From: Tichowtungia sp964398915
Lineage (GTDB): Bacteria > Verrucomicrobiota > Kiritimatiellia > Kiritimatiellales > Tichowtungiaceae
DNA length: 64,000 bases
Assembly: GCA_964398915.1 (NCBI GenBank)
Contig: CAYNOR010000004.1
Location: 62,001 to 126,000, forward strand
Direction: 5' to 3'
In this document: positions 35,576-43,533 of the stretch, one piece after another
Layout of the letters: each line of letters opens with the position of its first letter
How positions within the stretch are numbered: the first letter of the stretch is position 1
Notes under the pieces: generated by a model
Told to the model about the DNA's origin: nothing
What the model saw: only the letters and a program-made list of their open reading frames with translations
Databases searched by the model: none
Translations under genes and position numbers: made by a program

Positions 35576-35726
35576 AATACCCCTTCTCCTTTGTGGTTTC
35601 TAAAAAACTGAATTAAAAATAACCATTTTACTCAGGTTTTCAAGAGATGTTTTCAAATAATGAGTCTCAGATAGAACTCCGTCCCGGACAGTGGGAAATC
35701 CGGGGCAATAATATCGCTCATTCTGT

Positions 35727-35755
35727 TTGACATCATCGGGTTGTATCTCTTTAAT
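35727..35755 (+). promoter_or_regulatory. Sigma70-type promoter for rpsD
   Basis: TTGACA (35727-35732), 17-base spacer, TTTAAT (35750-35755). It precedes rpsD by about 130 bases, leaving a long 5' leader which could carry an S4 autoregulatory site; no specific fold is claimed. Confidence 0.6.
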
Positions 35756-35886
35756 GCGCCCCTTGTTCCACTGGAGGATTTTCACAAAAGTGATCGCCTG
35801 AAGTGAGTTTTTCGAACCAGGCGGCCCCGAGAAAGGGCTTAATTGGGTGGAACAGCAGGAAACAGAAACCAAAACTGGAGAGTTGA

Positions 35887-36489
35887 ATGAAGTATAATGG
35901 ACCAAAAGTAAAAAAAGCGCGTCGGTTGGGCATTGCCCTTTCGCCGAAATGTGAAAAATTCCTCGAACGTCGCCCGCACCCCCCGGGACAGCACGGCCCG
36001 TCCCGTCGGCGCAGCAAGCTGACCGATTATGGTAAACAGTTGATTGAAAAACAGCGTTTGCGCTATCAGTACAATCTGGCCGAGCGCCAATTGCGCGGCT
36101 ACTACGCTAAAGCATCCCGCAAAGTCGGCAATACCGCCGATATCATGTTGCAGTTGCTCGAAACCCGTTTCGACGCTGTTGTACTTCGTGCCGGATTCGC
36201 CCGCTCCATTTATCAGGCTCGCCAGCTTGTCGGCCACGCTCACTTCCTCATCAATGGCAAAAAGGTCAATATCCCTTCCTACCAGATGCGCGTTGGTGAT
36301 GTGATCACCGTTCGTGAAGGCAGCCGTGACCTGGAGATTTTCCCGGCCGCACAGACGATTGCCACGACCCCGGCTTATTTGACGGTAGATGACAAGAAGC
36401 TTACCGCCAGCCTGTGCCGCTTGCCAGAACACGGTGAAGTGCCTGTGCAGTGCGAAGCCTCACTGGTTGTCGAGTTCTACTCGCGCTAA
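35887..36489 (+). CDS. rpsD: 30S ribosomal protein S4
   Basis: 200 aa, the standard length. N-terminus MKYNGPKVKKARRLGIALSP with one Cys (KCEKFLER), so the zinc-free (C-) form, then RPHPPGQHGPSRRRSKLTDY. The S4 RNA-binding domain is RFDAVVLRAGFARSIYQARQ LVGHAHFLINGKKV. rpsD initiates 30S body assembly and in many bacteria represses its own translation. The gene stands alone, outside the usual rpsM-rpsK-rpsD-rpoA cluster, with its own promoter and terminator. Confidence 0.97.
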   Translation: MKYNGPKVKKARRLGIALSPKCEKFLERRPHPPGQHGPSRRRSKLTDYGKQLIEKQRLRYQYNLAERQLRGYYAKASRKVGNTADIMLQLLETRFDAVVLRAGFARSIYQARQLVGHAHFLINGKKVNIPSYQMRVGDVITVREGSRDLEIFPAAQTIATTPAYLTVDDKKLTASLCRLPEHGEVPVQCEASLVVEFYSR

Positions 36490-36512
36490 GCCGTTCGCTG
36501 TATCTCAAAAAG

Positions 36513-36538
36513 GGCTCTGCAAATGCAGAGCCTTTTTT
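36513..36538 (+). terminator. Intrinsic terminator after rpsD
   Basis: GGCTCTGC-AAAT-GCAGAGCC (36513-36532) is a perfect 8-bp stem followed by TTTTTT, 24 bases after the rpsD stop. Confidence 0.92.
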
Positions 36539-36986
36539 GTGTATACGTCAGACATGTAACCGGGGCTCCATCTACCCAAAACAGGATTTTTAAATGATGC
36601 GTTCAGGCTGTAAATAAAGGATGAAGCAATGATTTTTGTGAAGAGAGGGCCTGTTTTGGACAGATGAACCGCAGACCCGAGACGAAGTCGAGAGAGGCTG
36701 ACGCGGAGCGGCGGCAACGACCAAAGGGAGAGGCAACTCCAAACAGGGAATATCGAAGGCTGAAGGCCCGGTTAACCTTCGAAATTCATTCTCTGCTCGA
36801 TATTCGATATTTACGGATGGACAAAATTTATATTGGACAGCCGTGAACCGGACGAAAAACGCGGTTGCGCCGCAAACCCGCGCAGCAAAAACCCGGTTCA
36901 GCCCGCATCTTGCGTTCTGTATTGCGCTTTAATTTTTTATCAATTACGCATTACGTATTACTTGTTTTTATCGGTATAGTAGCCCC
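36539..36986. other. Intergenic region with repeat copy 2
   Basis: No convincing gene. It holds the second ~80-bp intergenic repeat (36771-36846), a purine-rich stretch 36680-36740, and the word ATTACGCATTACGTATTAC (36944-36962) just before ftsW. Confidence 0.6.
36771..36846. repeat. ~80-bp intergenic repeat, copy 2
   Basis: Pairs with 28664-28742: shares GTTAACCTTCGAAATT, CTCGATATTCGATATTTACG and AAATTTATATTGGACAGCCG. Flanks differ, so it is a dispersed element rather than part of a larger duplication. Confidence 0.8.
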
Positions 36987-38126
36987 ATGCAACGAACCAT
37001 TTCTGTATTGATTGCCGCCGTGCTGATTTTGTCCACCATCGGTTTGGTTATGCTGTTCAGCGCCAGCATGGTGCGTGGCGATGCGGATTTCCATGACACC
37101 GGCTATTTTATCAAAAAGCAGGGAATATGGATGTTGTTATCGCTGATTGTCGCCATTATTTGTACACGGGTGAATATGCGCTGGCTGCATATGGCGGCAC
37201 TGCCGCTAGCCGCTATCTGTGCGCTGCTTCTGGTCGTAGTCTTTATCCCCGGTATTGGCGTTAAAACCAATGGCAGCTGGCGCTGGCTCCAGCTCGGGCC
37301 CCTGAGGGTGCAGCCGTCCGAGTTTGCAAAGATCAGTATTGTTCTGACCTTCGCATGGTGGATTTCCCGTCGCCGCCGTTATATGCATACGTTTAAAAGA
37401 GGGTTGCTTCCTCCGCTGATTGTGCTGGGTTTTTTTGCTATGCTGCTGATCGCTGAACCCGACTTTGGAACGACGGTACTTGTGGGGCTCGTAACAATGG
37501 GGCTGCTTTACATCGGCGGCGCCAGACCGCGCTATTTGCTCGGGTTTGCCGGTGCTGGAGTCGGCGCTTTGGTGGTGCTTTTAGCGCACAATGCCAATCG
37601 CGTAGATCGATTTCTCGCCTTTTTTAATCCGGAAGAGAATGCACAAGGCGCAGCCTGGCAATTGATCAATGGACTTATTGCTTTTGCTTCAGGTGGTGCG
37701 CACGGAACCGGACTCGGTAACAGTATTCAGAAATATCACTACCTGCCGGAAGCGCACACTGACTTTATTCTACCGATTATCGGTGAAGAGTTCGGTCTGG
37801 TTGCCACACTGACGGTTCTGATTCTCTTCGTCGTTATTTTTATCTGCGGACTGCGTGTCGCTGGGCGCGCTTCGAACGACTTCGGGCGTTTTACTGCGCT
37901 CGGCATTACGCTCATGATCACCCTGCAGGCCATGATTAATCTCGCGGTCGTTACCGGTTGTGTGCCTACCAAAGGGATTGCTCTTCCGTTTATCAGCTAC
38001 GGCGGATCGAGTCTTCTTGTCTCATCCGCCATGATCGGCATGTTGATCAATGTGGCTCATACGGCGCGTGATCCGAAGGAAAAAAATCGCACGGCACTTT
38101 TTAAGGATCGCAGCCGCACGGCTTAA
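36987..38126 (+). CDS. ftsW: Lipid II polymerase FtsW (SEDS family)
   Basis: 379 aa, ~10 TM. SEDS motifs: LSTIGLVMLFSASMVRGDAD (TM1 with LFSAS), VKTNGSWRWLQLGPLRVQPSEFAKI (written with its core GSWRWL...QPSE), EPDFGTTVLVG with the catalytic-cavity Asp, and the ending TKGIALPFISYGGSSLLVSS. FtsW rather than RodA is suggested by GVKTNGSRRW-like and KGIALPF sequences. It polymerises septal peptidoglycan with a partner PBP. It stands apart from mur genes. The stop shares TTAA with the convergent phosphoesterase. Confidence 0.9.
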   Translation: MQRTISVLIAAVLILSTIGLVMLFSASMVRGDADFHDTGYFIKKQGIWMLLSLIVAIICTRVNMRWLHMAALPLAAICALLLVVVFIPGIGVKTNGSWRWLQLGPLRVQPSEFAKISIVLTFAWWISRRRRYMHTFKRGLLPPLIVLGFFAMLLIAEPDFGTTVLVGLVTMGLLYIGGARPRYLLGFAGAGVGALVVLLAHNANRVDRFLAFFNPEENAQGAAWQLINGLIAFASGGAHGTGLGNSIQKYHYLPEAHTDFILPIIGEEFGLVATLTVLILFVVIFICGLRVAGRASNDFGRFTALGITLMITLQAMINLAVVTGCVPTKGIALPFISYGGSSLLVSSAMIGMLINVAHTARDPKEKNRTALFKDRSRTA

Positions 38127-39067
38127 AACCGGGTACGGCGCAGGGTGTGAACGGTGATTTCCGGCGGACAGTTGAAGCGCACTTCGACGGATGAGGTTCC
38201 TGCGCCGCGCGATGTGTAGCCGGTCATTCCTTCAAAGTACCATAGTCCGGCACGGCATTCTCGCGGACAGTTGCTATTGATGATCAACGGGCGGCCTCCC
38301 GGCAGACAGATTTGTCCGGCGTGCGTGTGGCCGCACAGATAGAGATTGATACCCGCAAAGGCAGATTTCCGGCAGATTTCAGGGGAGTGCGCCAAAAGAA
38401 TCTTGAACGCCTCGTCAGGAACTCCTTCGAGAGCCTTATCGAGGTTGTCGGTTTCGTAGTAATGCGGATCGTCCACGCCAGCCAGACAAAGGCTTGTACC
38501 GTTGTGTTCCAGCATAACGTGTTCGTTCAGCAACAGGCGGATTCCACCTGCTTCAAGCGCCGGAACCATTTCAATCGCATCGTGGTTGCCCAGAACAGCG
38601 AAGGTGCCGGTTTTTATGTGGCGGCGCAATTCGACCATTCGGCCGGCTGGTGTGTTATAATCCTCAAACGTGCCTTCGCGGAAATCTCCTGTGATCACGC
38701 ACACGTCGTATTCAAGCGGTTCAATCAGTCGAATCAGAATTCCGGTCAGCTCAGGATTGCCGTCAATATGCGTATCGCTGATGTGCAATAGCCGGAATCC
38801 GTCGAAGGCTTCCGGCAGGTCGGGGCAGGGCAGTTCCTGAAAATTAACCCGTACGTCCAGCGCATTGCGGTGGCCGGGACGGTAAAGGCCGGTAATTTTG
38901 AGTGCCGTGCGGATTATGCGGTGGAGCGTGCGGATTTGCTCAATATGAAACCAAACCTTGCCGCTCCCGAAAAGCCGTGCGGCGTGGTGTGTCTGGATTT
39001 TAAGCCGTTGTGCAAGAAGTGCCCGGCTCAGCCTTTTCTCAAGTTGCTGATAATCTATTTCGGCCAT
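38123..39067 (-). CDS. Calcineurin-like metallophosphoesterase (YkuE/YaeI type)
   Basis: 314 aa. All metal-binding motifs are in order: LLHISDTHIDG (D-x-H), CVITGDFREG (GD), FAVLGNHDAIE (GNHD), KILLAHSPEI (H) and YLCGHTHAGQICLPGG (GHTH). It is like YkuE/LpxH-remote enzymes that act on UDP-diacylglucosamine or phospholipids, and HTHAGQ-PGG is characteristic of YkuE/YaeI. The first ~80 residues have no obvious TM anchor, so probably a peripheral or cytosolic protein. Given the many lipid A genes nearby, an LpxH/LpxG-like role is possible but unproven. Confidence 0.8.
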   Translation of the reverse strand: MAEIDYQQLEKRLSRALLAQRLKIQTHHAARLFGSGKVWFHIEQIRTLHRIIRTALKITGLYRPGHRNALDVRVNFQELPCPDLPEAFDGFRLLHISDTHIDGNPELTGILIRLIEPLEYDVCVITGDFREGTFEDYNTPAGRMVELRRHIKTGTFAVLGNHDAIEMVPALEAGGIRLLLNEHVMLEHNGTSLCLAGVDDPHYYETDNLDKALEGVPDEAFKILLAHSPEICRKSAFAGINLYLCGHTHAGQICLPGGRPLIINSNCPRECRAGLWYFEGMTGYTSRGAGTSSVEVRFNCPPEITVHTLRRTRF

Positions 39068-39117
39068 TGAGAGTTCCTTTTGCCTGAACTATATTCGCAC
39101 ATCAACCGGCTTAAAAG

Positions 39118-41304
39118 ATGAATACGACTCAAAAAAAAGACGACAACCGCCGCCTGGATGGACAGATTGAGCGGGCTGTTTTCCGGAATGAGGATAACGG
39201 CTACGCCGTCTTGCGAGTCAAGGTCCGCGGACATAAAGACCTCGTTACGGTCGTTGGCACAGTTTCAAGCGCCAACCCCGGCGAATGGCTGGCTGCCGAT
39301 GGGGAATGGATATCTGACGCCCATTACGGCAGGCAGTTTAAAGCGGAAGCCATGCGTATTTCTCAGCCCGACACGCTGGACGGTATCAAAAAATTTCTTG
39401 GCTCCGGAATGATCCGCGGCATCGGCAAAGAATATGCCGAGCGGCTGGTGCAGGCTTTCGGGCGCGATGTTTTTGACGTGATTGAAAATTCTTCGGCCAA
39501 ACTGCTCAAGGTGGAAGGAATCGGTCCGGGGCGCCGGGCCAGCATCCGCGCGGCGTGGGCCGAGCAGAAGGGCGTTCGCGAAATCATGAGTTTTCTTTTC
39601 AGTCATGGCGTGAGCACGGCGCGTGCCTTCCGGATCTATAAAACCTACGGCGAACGCTCCATCGAATTGATTCAGCGGGATCCATACTGCTTAGCCCGTG
39701 ATATTCATGGCATCGGTTTTTTAATTGCCGACGGTATTGCACAAAAACTTGGCATTGCCAAAGACTCCGAACTGCGCGCCCGCGCCGGAATTGAGTATGT
39801 CTTGCAGGAATTGACTGCCAGCGGGCACTGCGCCGCGCCGCGCGGAGATTTACAAAGCAAAACAGTCGAACTGCTTGAAATTCAACCCGAACAGATTGCC
39901 GGCGCGCTGGACTGGCTGATTGAACAAAAGCGGTTGATCCTGGATGAGGCCCGGCAGGGCAACACGCTGGTTTATCTGCCCAAACTTTATTTCGCGGAAT
40001 GGGCTTTTGCAAAAAAACTGATCGAACTCAACTACGGCAGACATCCGTGCCCCGCAATTGATTTTGAAAAAGCACTGGAGTGGGTGCAGAAGAAAACAGA
40101 AATCCAGTTATCGGAAAACCAGTGTGTTGCACTGCGCCTTGCTGTGCAGGCTAAAGTGATGGTTATCACCGGCGGGCCCGGCGTCGGTAAAACCACGCTC
40201 GTAAATTCGATTATTCAGGTTTTTGCCGCCAAAAAACTTACCGTTGTGCTTTGTGCTCCGACGGGCCGTGCCGCCAAGCGGTTAAGTGAGACCACCGGAC
40301 TGGAAGCCAAGACGATTCACCGGCTTTTGATGTTTAATCCCGGTATCGGCGGTTTCCGGCACAATCAGGATAATCCGCTTTCAGGTGATGTATTCATTAT
40401 TGATGAATCCAGTATGATTGATCAGGTGCTGGCCTATCAGCTGTTGCAGGCGATTCCTCAACGCGCAGCGGTTATTTTTGTTGGCGATGCCGACCAGCTT
40501 CCGTCGGTCGGACCGGGGCGCGTACTGTGCGATATCATCGCCTCCGGTGCTGTGCCGGTTGTTGCACTGACCGAAATTTTCCGGCAGGCCGCTGAAAGCC
40601 GGATCGTCACGGGGGCTCACCGGATTAATCACGGACAGCTGCCCGAATTTCCGGATGAGGGTGATAAATCGTCCGATCTTTATTTTGTTGAAGCGGAAGA
40701 GGCGCAGAAGGTGATCGGGGTTATCAGTAAAATGGTTGGCGAATCGCTTCCGCACCGGCTTGGATTTAATCCGATTGAGGATATTCAGATTCTGACACCG
40801 ATGCAGCGGGGCGAGCTGGGTGCGCGCAATCTCAATCAGGTGATGCAGGGATTGTTGAATCCGGCGGGCCGTGAAATCGAACGCTTTGGCACAGTTTTCC
40901 GCGAAGGCGATCGCGTTATGCAGACGGTGAATGACTATGACAAGGATGTTTTTAACGGCGATCTGGGCCGCATTGTGACGATTGACGAGGAGCAACGCGA
41001 ACTGGTTGTAAAGATTGATGACCGCCGGGTGAAGTATGAGTTCCGGGAGCTTGACGAGCTGGTACACGCCTATGCGGTTACCATTCATAAATCGCAAGGA
41101 AGTGAGTATCCGTGCGTCATCATACCGGTGCATACGCAGCACTTTGTCATGCTTCAGCGCAGCCTGTTTTATACCGCCGTTACGCGTGCCAGAAAATTCG
41201 CCGTGCTCGTGGGTACGAAAAAAGCCATGGGACTGGCCGTCAGCCGTACGGAATCGCGTGAACGCGTCACCACACTCAAAGAACGCCTTCAGAGTCAGAA
41301 GTAA
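39118..41304 (+). CDS. recD2: RecD2-type ATP-dependent DNA helicase
   Basis: 728 aa. N-terminal OB-like domain (IERAVFRNEDNGYAVLRVKV), then helix-hairpin-helix repeats (FLGSGMIRGIGKEYAERLVQ, LKVEGIGPGRRASIRAAW), then SF1B motor: Walker A VITGGPGVGKTTLVN, Walker B FIIDESSMID, DADQLPSVGPGRVL, EIFRQAAESRIV, and C-terminal VTIHKSQGSEYP and YTAVTRAR. 5'-3' helicase of the RecBC-independent RecD2 group, involved in repair or fork processing. It is divergent from the phosphoesterase gene by 50 bases. Confidence 0.95.
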   Translation: MNTTQKKDDNRRLDGQIERAVFRNEDNGYAVLRVKVRGHKDLVTVVGTVSSANPGEWLAADGEWISDAHYGRQFKAEAMRISQPDTLDGIKKFLGSGMIRGIGKEYAERLVQAFGRDVFDVIENSSAKLLKVEGIGPGRRASIRAAWAEQKGVREIMSFLFSHGVSTARAFRIYKTYGERSIELIQRDPYCLARDIHGIGFLIADGIAQKLGIAKDSELRARAGIEYVLQELTASGHCAAPRGDLQSKTVELLEIQPEQIAGALDWLIEQKRLILDEARQGNTLVYLPKLYFAEWAFAKKLIELNYGRHPCPAIDFEKALEWVQKKTEIQLSENQCVALRLAVQAKVMVITGGPGVGKTTLVNSIIQVFAAKKLTVVLCAPTGRAAKRLSETTGLEAKTIHRLLMFNPGIGGFRHNQDNPLSGDVFIIDESSMIDQVLAYQLLQAIPQRAAVIFVGDADQLPSVGPGRVLCDIIASGAVPVVALTEIFRQAAESRIVTGAHRINHGQLPEFPDEGDKSSDLYFVEAEEAQKVIGVISKMVGESLPHRLGFNPIEDIQILTPMQRGELGARNLNQVMQGLLNPAGREIERFGTVFREGDRVMQTVNDYDKDVFNGDLGRIVTIDEEQRELVVKIDDRRVKYEFRELDELVHAYAVTIHKSQGSEYPCVIIPVHTQHFVMLQRSLFYTAVTRARKFAVLVGTKKAMGLAVSRTESRERVTTLKERLQSQK

Positions 41305-41318
41305 GGCTGTCGCCTGAA

Positions 41319-41669
41319 TCAATCGCCGCTGGACAATCCCGGCACAATTTCAATGGGTGTGCGGTTGGTGTTTGCGATGAAATTAGTTGATCCGATTTCA
41401 TTCATGCGCCTGCTTAGCCGGGTTTGTAACCAGTCTTCCGGCGGATATTTTTTGATCAGTTCAACCGTTTTACGATCCTCTTTTGCCCGTTGAAATTCTT
41501 CAAAAATATCTCGACTGTAGTATCGTTCGTAGCGGTCTTCATAGGGGAAACGGTTATACCCATCATAGGTTCTATCCGTGACACCATAGTCAACGGTTTG
41601 AGACATGCTTGTCAGAGGCCCGTAGAGCAAGGTGGCGATAAGAGCCAGGTTTGTCAGCGGGCTTTTCAT
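41319..41669 (-). CDS. Small secreted hypothetical protein
   Basis: 116 aa. MKSPLTNLALIATLLYGPLT plus SMS is a signal-peptide-like start; the mature part is short, Tyr/Arg/Glu-rich (DRTYDGYNRFPYEDRYERYY) and then helical (FEEFQRAKEDRKTVELIKKY). No family recognised. Starts 8 bases after the ettA stop on the same strand, so probably read from the ettA transcript. Confidence 0.55.
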   Translation of the reverse strand: MKSPLTNLALIATLLYGPLTSMSQTVDYGVTDRTYDGYNRFPYEDRYERYYSRDIFEEFQRAKEDRKTVELIKKYPPEDWLQTRLSRRMNEIGSTNFIANTNRTPIEIVPGLSSGD

Positions 41670-41677
41670 AGTCAGGC

Positions 41678-43354
41678 TTAGCTGTGCGAAACAGGATGAA
41701 ACTTGATGCGGTGCGGCTTGTCGGCTTCGTCACCGAGCAGGCGGCGGCGCTGTTCGTGATAGGCCTCGTAGTTGCCTTCAAACCAGGTGACTTTGCTGTC
41801 GCCTTCAAACGCCAGAATGTGCGTGGCTATGCGGTCGAGGAACCAGCGGTCATGGCTGACGACAACGGCACAGCCGCCAAAGCTGATCAGCGCTTCTTCG
41901 AGCGCACGCAGGGTGGTGACGTCGAGGTCGTTGGTCGGCTCGTCGAGCAGCAGTAGATTGCCTGCACGTTGAAGCAGTTTGGCCAGGTGTAGCCGGTTGC
42001 GTTCGCCGCCGGAAAGAACACCGACTTTTTTCTGCTGTTCAGCACCCTTGAAGTTGAATTTCCCACAGTAGGCACGGCCGTTCATCCGTTTGCCGCCGAG
42101 GTCGAGCCATTCATTGCCCCGGCAGATTTCTTCGTAAACGGTGTTGTCGGGATTGAGTGAATCGCGGGACTGATCTACGTAGGAAATTTTGACAGTCGGG
42201 CCGATGGACAGGTTTCCGCCGGTCGGCTGTTCCTGTCCGGTGATCATCCGGAAGAGAGTGGTTTTTCCGGCGCCGTTTGCGCCGATAACGCCGATGATGC
42301 CGCCGGGCGGCAGATCGAATTCGACGTTTTCCATAATGACGCGTTCACCATAATGTTTGGTCAGTTTCTCGGCGCGTACGACGAGGTTGCCGAGCCGTTC
42401 GCCGGAGGGAATTTGGATTTCGACGTTGTCTTCACGTGTATCGATTTCCTGTTGAGCGAGTTTTTCATAGTTCTGGATGCGGGCGCGGCTCTTGGCGCGG
42501 CGTCCGGACGGATTGGTGCGAATCCATTCGAGTTCGCGCTCGAGCAGTTTGCTTCGTGAGGCGGCCTGTTTATTCTGTGTGGCGAGCATATCCTGTTTCT
42601 GAGACAGCCAGGCCTCGTAGTTGCCTTTGTATGGGAACGCACGACCGGCATCGAGTTCCAGAATCCATTCGGTGACGTTGTTGAGGAAGTAGCGGTCGTG
42701 GGTGATCACCACCAAAGTACCGGCGTAGCGTTTCAGATATTCTTCCAGCCATGCGACCGATTCAGCGTCGAGGTGGTTGGTTGGTTCGTCAAGCAGCAGT
42801 ACGTCGGGATTGGAAATCAGCAGACGGCAGAGGGCCACCCGGCGTTTTTCACCGCCGGAGAGCTTTTCAACCGAACTTTCGCCGGGTGGCAGGCGGAGCG
42901 AATCCATCGCCATTTCAACCTGACTTTCGAGACTCCATAAATCCTGTGTGTCGATTTTATCCTGAAGCTCGCCCAGCTCGTCGTTGAGTTTATTGCTTTC
43001 TTCGTCGGAAAGATCTGTTGCCAGCAGGTCGCAAATTTCATTGTAGCGGTCGAGAATGGCCTGCGAGGCGGCAACACCTTCCATCACGTTGCCCATAACG
43101 GTTTTCGAGTTGTCGAGTTGCGGTTCTTGCGCGAGGTAGCCGATGCGGGCCCGTTTGGCGATCTGCACCTGTCCCATAAAATCCTTGTCTATGCCGGCCA
43201 TAATCCGCAGAAGCGATGATTTGCCGGAGCCGTTGCCGCCGATCACGCCGATCTTTGCGCCGAAGAAGAACGCGAGAGTGACATCGTCCAGCACGGTTTT
43301 CTTGTTATGCTGTTTGGTCAGGTTCTGCAGGTTGTATACATATTCGCCAGCCAT
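41678..43354 (-). CDS. ettA: Energy-dependent translational throttle protein EttA (ABC-F)
   Basis: 558 aa, typical EttA length. Two ABC domains without TM: Walker A GGNGSGKSSLLRI and GANGAGKTTLFRM; signatures LSGGEKRRVALCR and LSGGERNRLHLAK; Walker B LLLDEPTNHLDAES and LLLDEPTNDLDVTT. The long inter-domain linker (ELEWIRTNPSGRRAKSRARI) and arm are those of EttA. It binds the ribosomal E site and gates translation by ATP level. Confidence 0.95.
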   Translation of the reverse strand: MAGEYVYNLQNLTKQHNKKTVLDDVTLAFFFGAKIGVIGGNGSGKSSLLRIMAGIDKDFMGQVQIAKRARIGYLAQEPQLDNSKTVMGNVMEGVAASQAILDRYNEICDLLATDLSDEESNKLNDELGELQDKIDTQDLWSLESQVEMAMDSLRLPPGESSVEKLSGGEKRRVALCRLLISNPDVLLLDEPTNHLDAESVAWLEEYLKRYAGTLVVITHDRYFLNNVTEWILELDAGRAFPYKGNYEAWLSQKQDMLATQNKQAASRSKLLERELEWIRTNPSGRRAKSRARIQNYEKLAQQEIDTREDNVEIQIPSGERLGNLVVRAEKLTKHYGERVIMENVEFDLPPGGIIGVIGANGAGKTTLFRMITGQEQPTGGNLSIGPTVKISYVDQSRDSLNPDNTVYEEICRGNEWLDLGGKRMNGRAYCGKFNFKGAEQQKKVGVLSGGERNRLHLAKLLQRAGNLLLLDEPTNDLDVTTLRALEEALISFGGCAVVVSHDRWFLDRIATHILAFEGDSKVTWFEGNYEAYHEQRRRLLGDEADKPHRIKFHPVSHS

Positions 43355-43533
43355 AAAATGTTCCTTTCAAGGGTAGAGGCGGGGGAGAATGTAGAGAAAA
43401 ATCTCCGCGAATCCACACTAATATTTACTAATTAGATGGGTGTAATGAGAGTAATCCGGTTTCTCAAAGAGGCTTTGGAAACCGTGGCTTCGCTCTTGCC
43501 AAGGCGGAGGGGCTTCCGTACTCTCTGACAGAT

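Noticed and set aside
36664..36846. 60-aa plus-strand ORF before ftsW
   Set aside because: Its second half is the dispersed intergenic repeat and its first half is purine-rich low complexity; no start site or homologous reading in the other copy.
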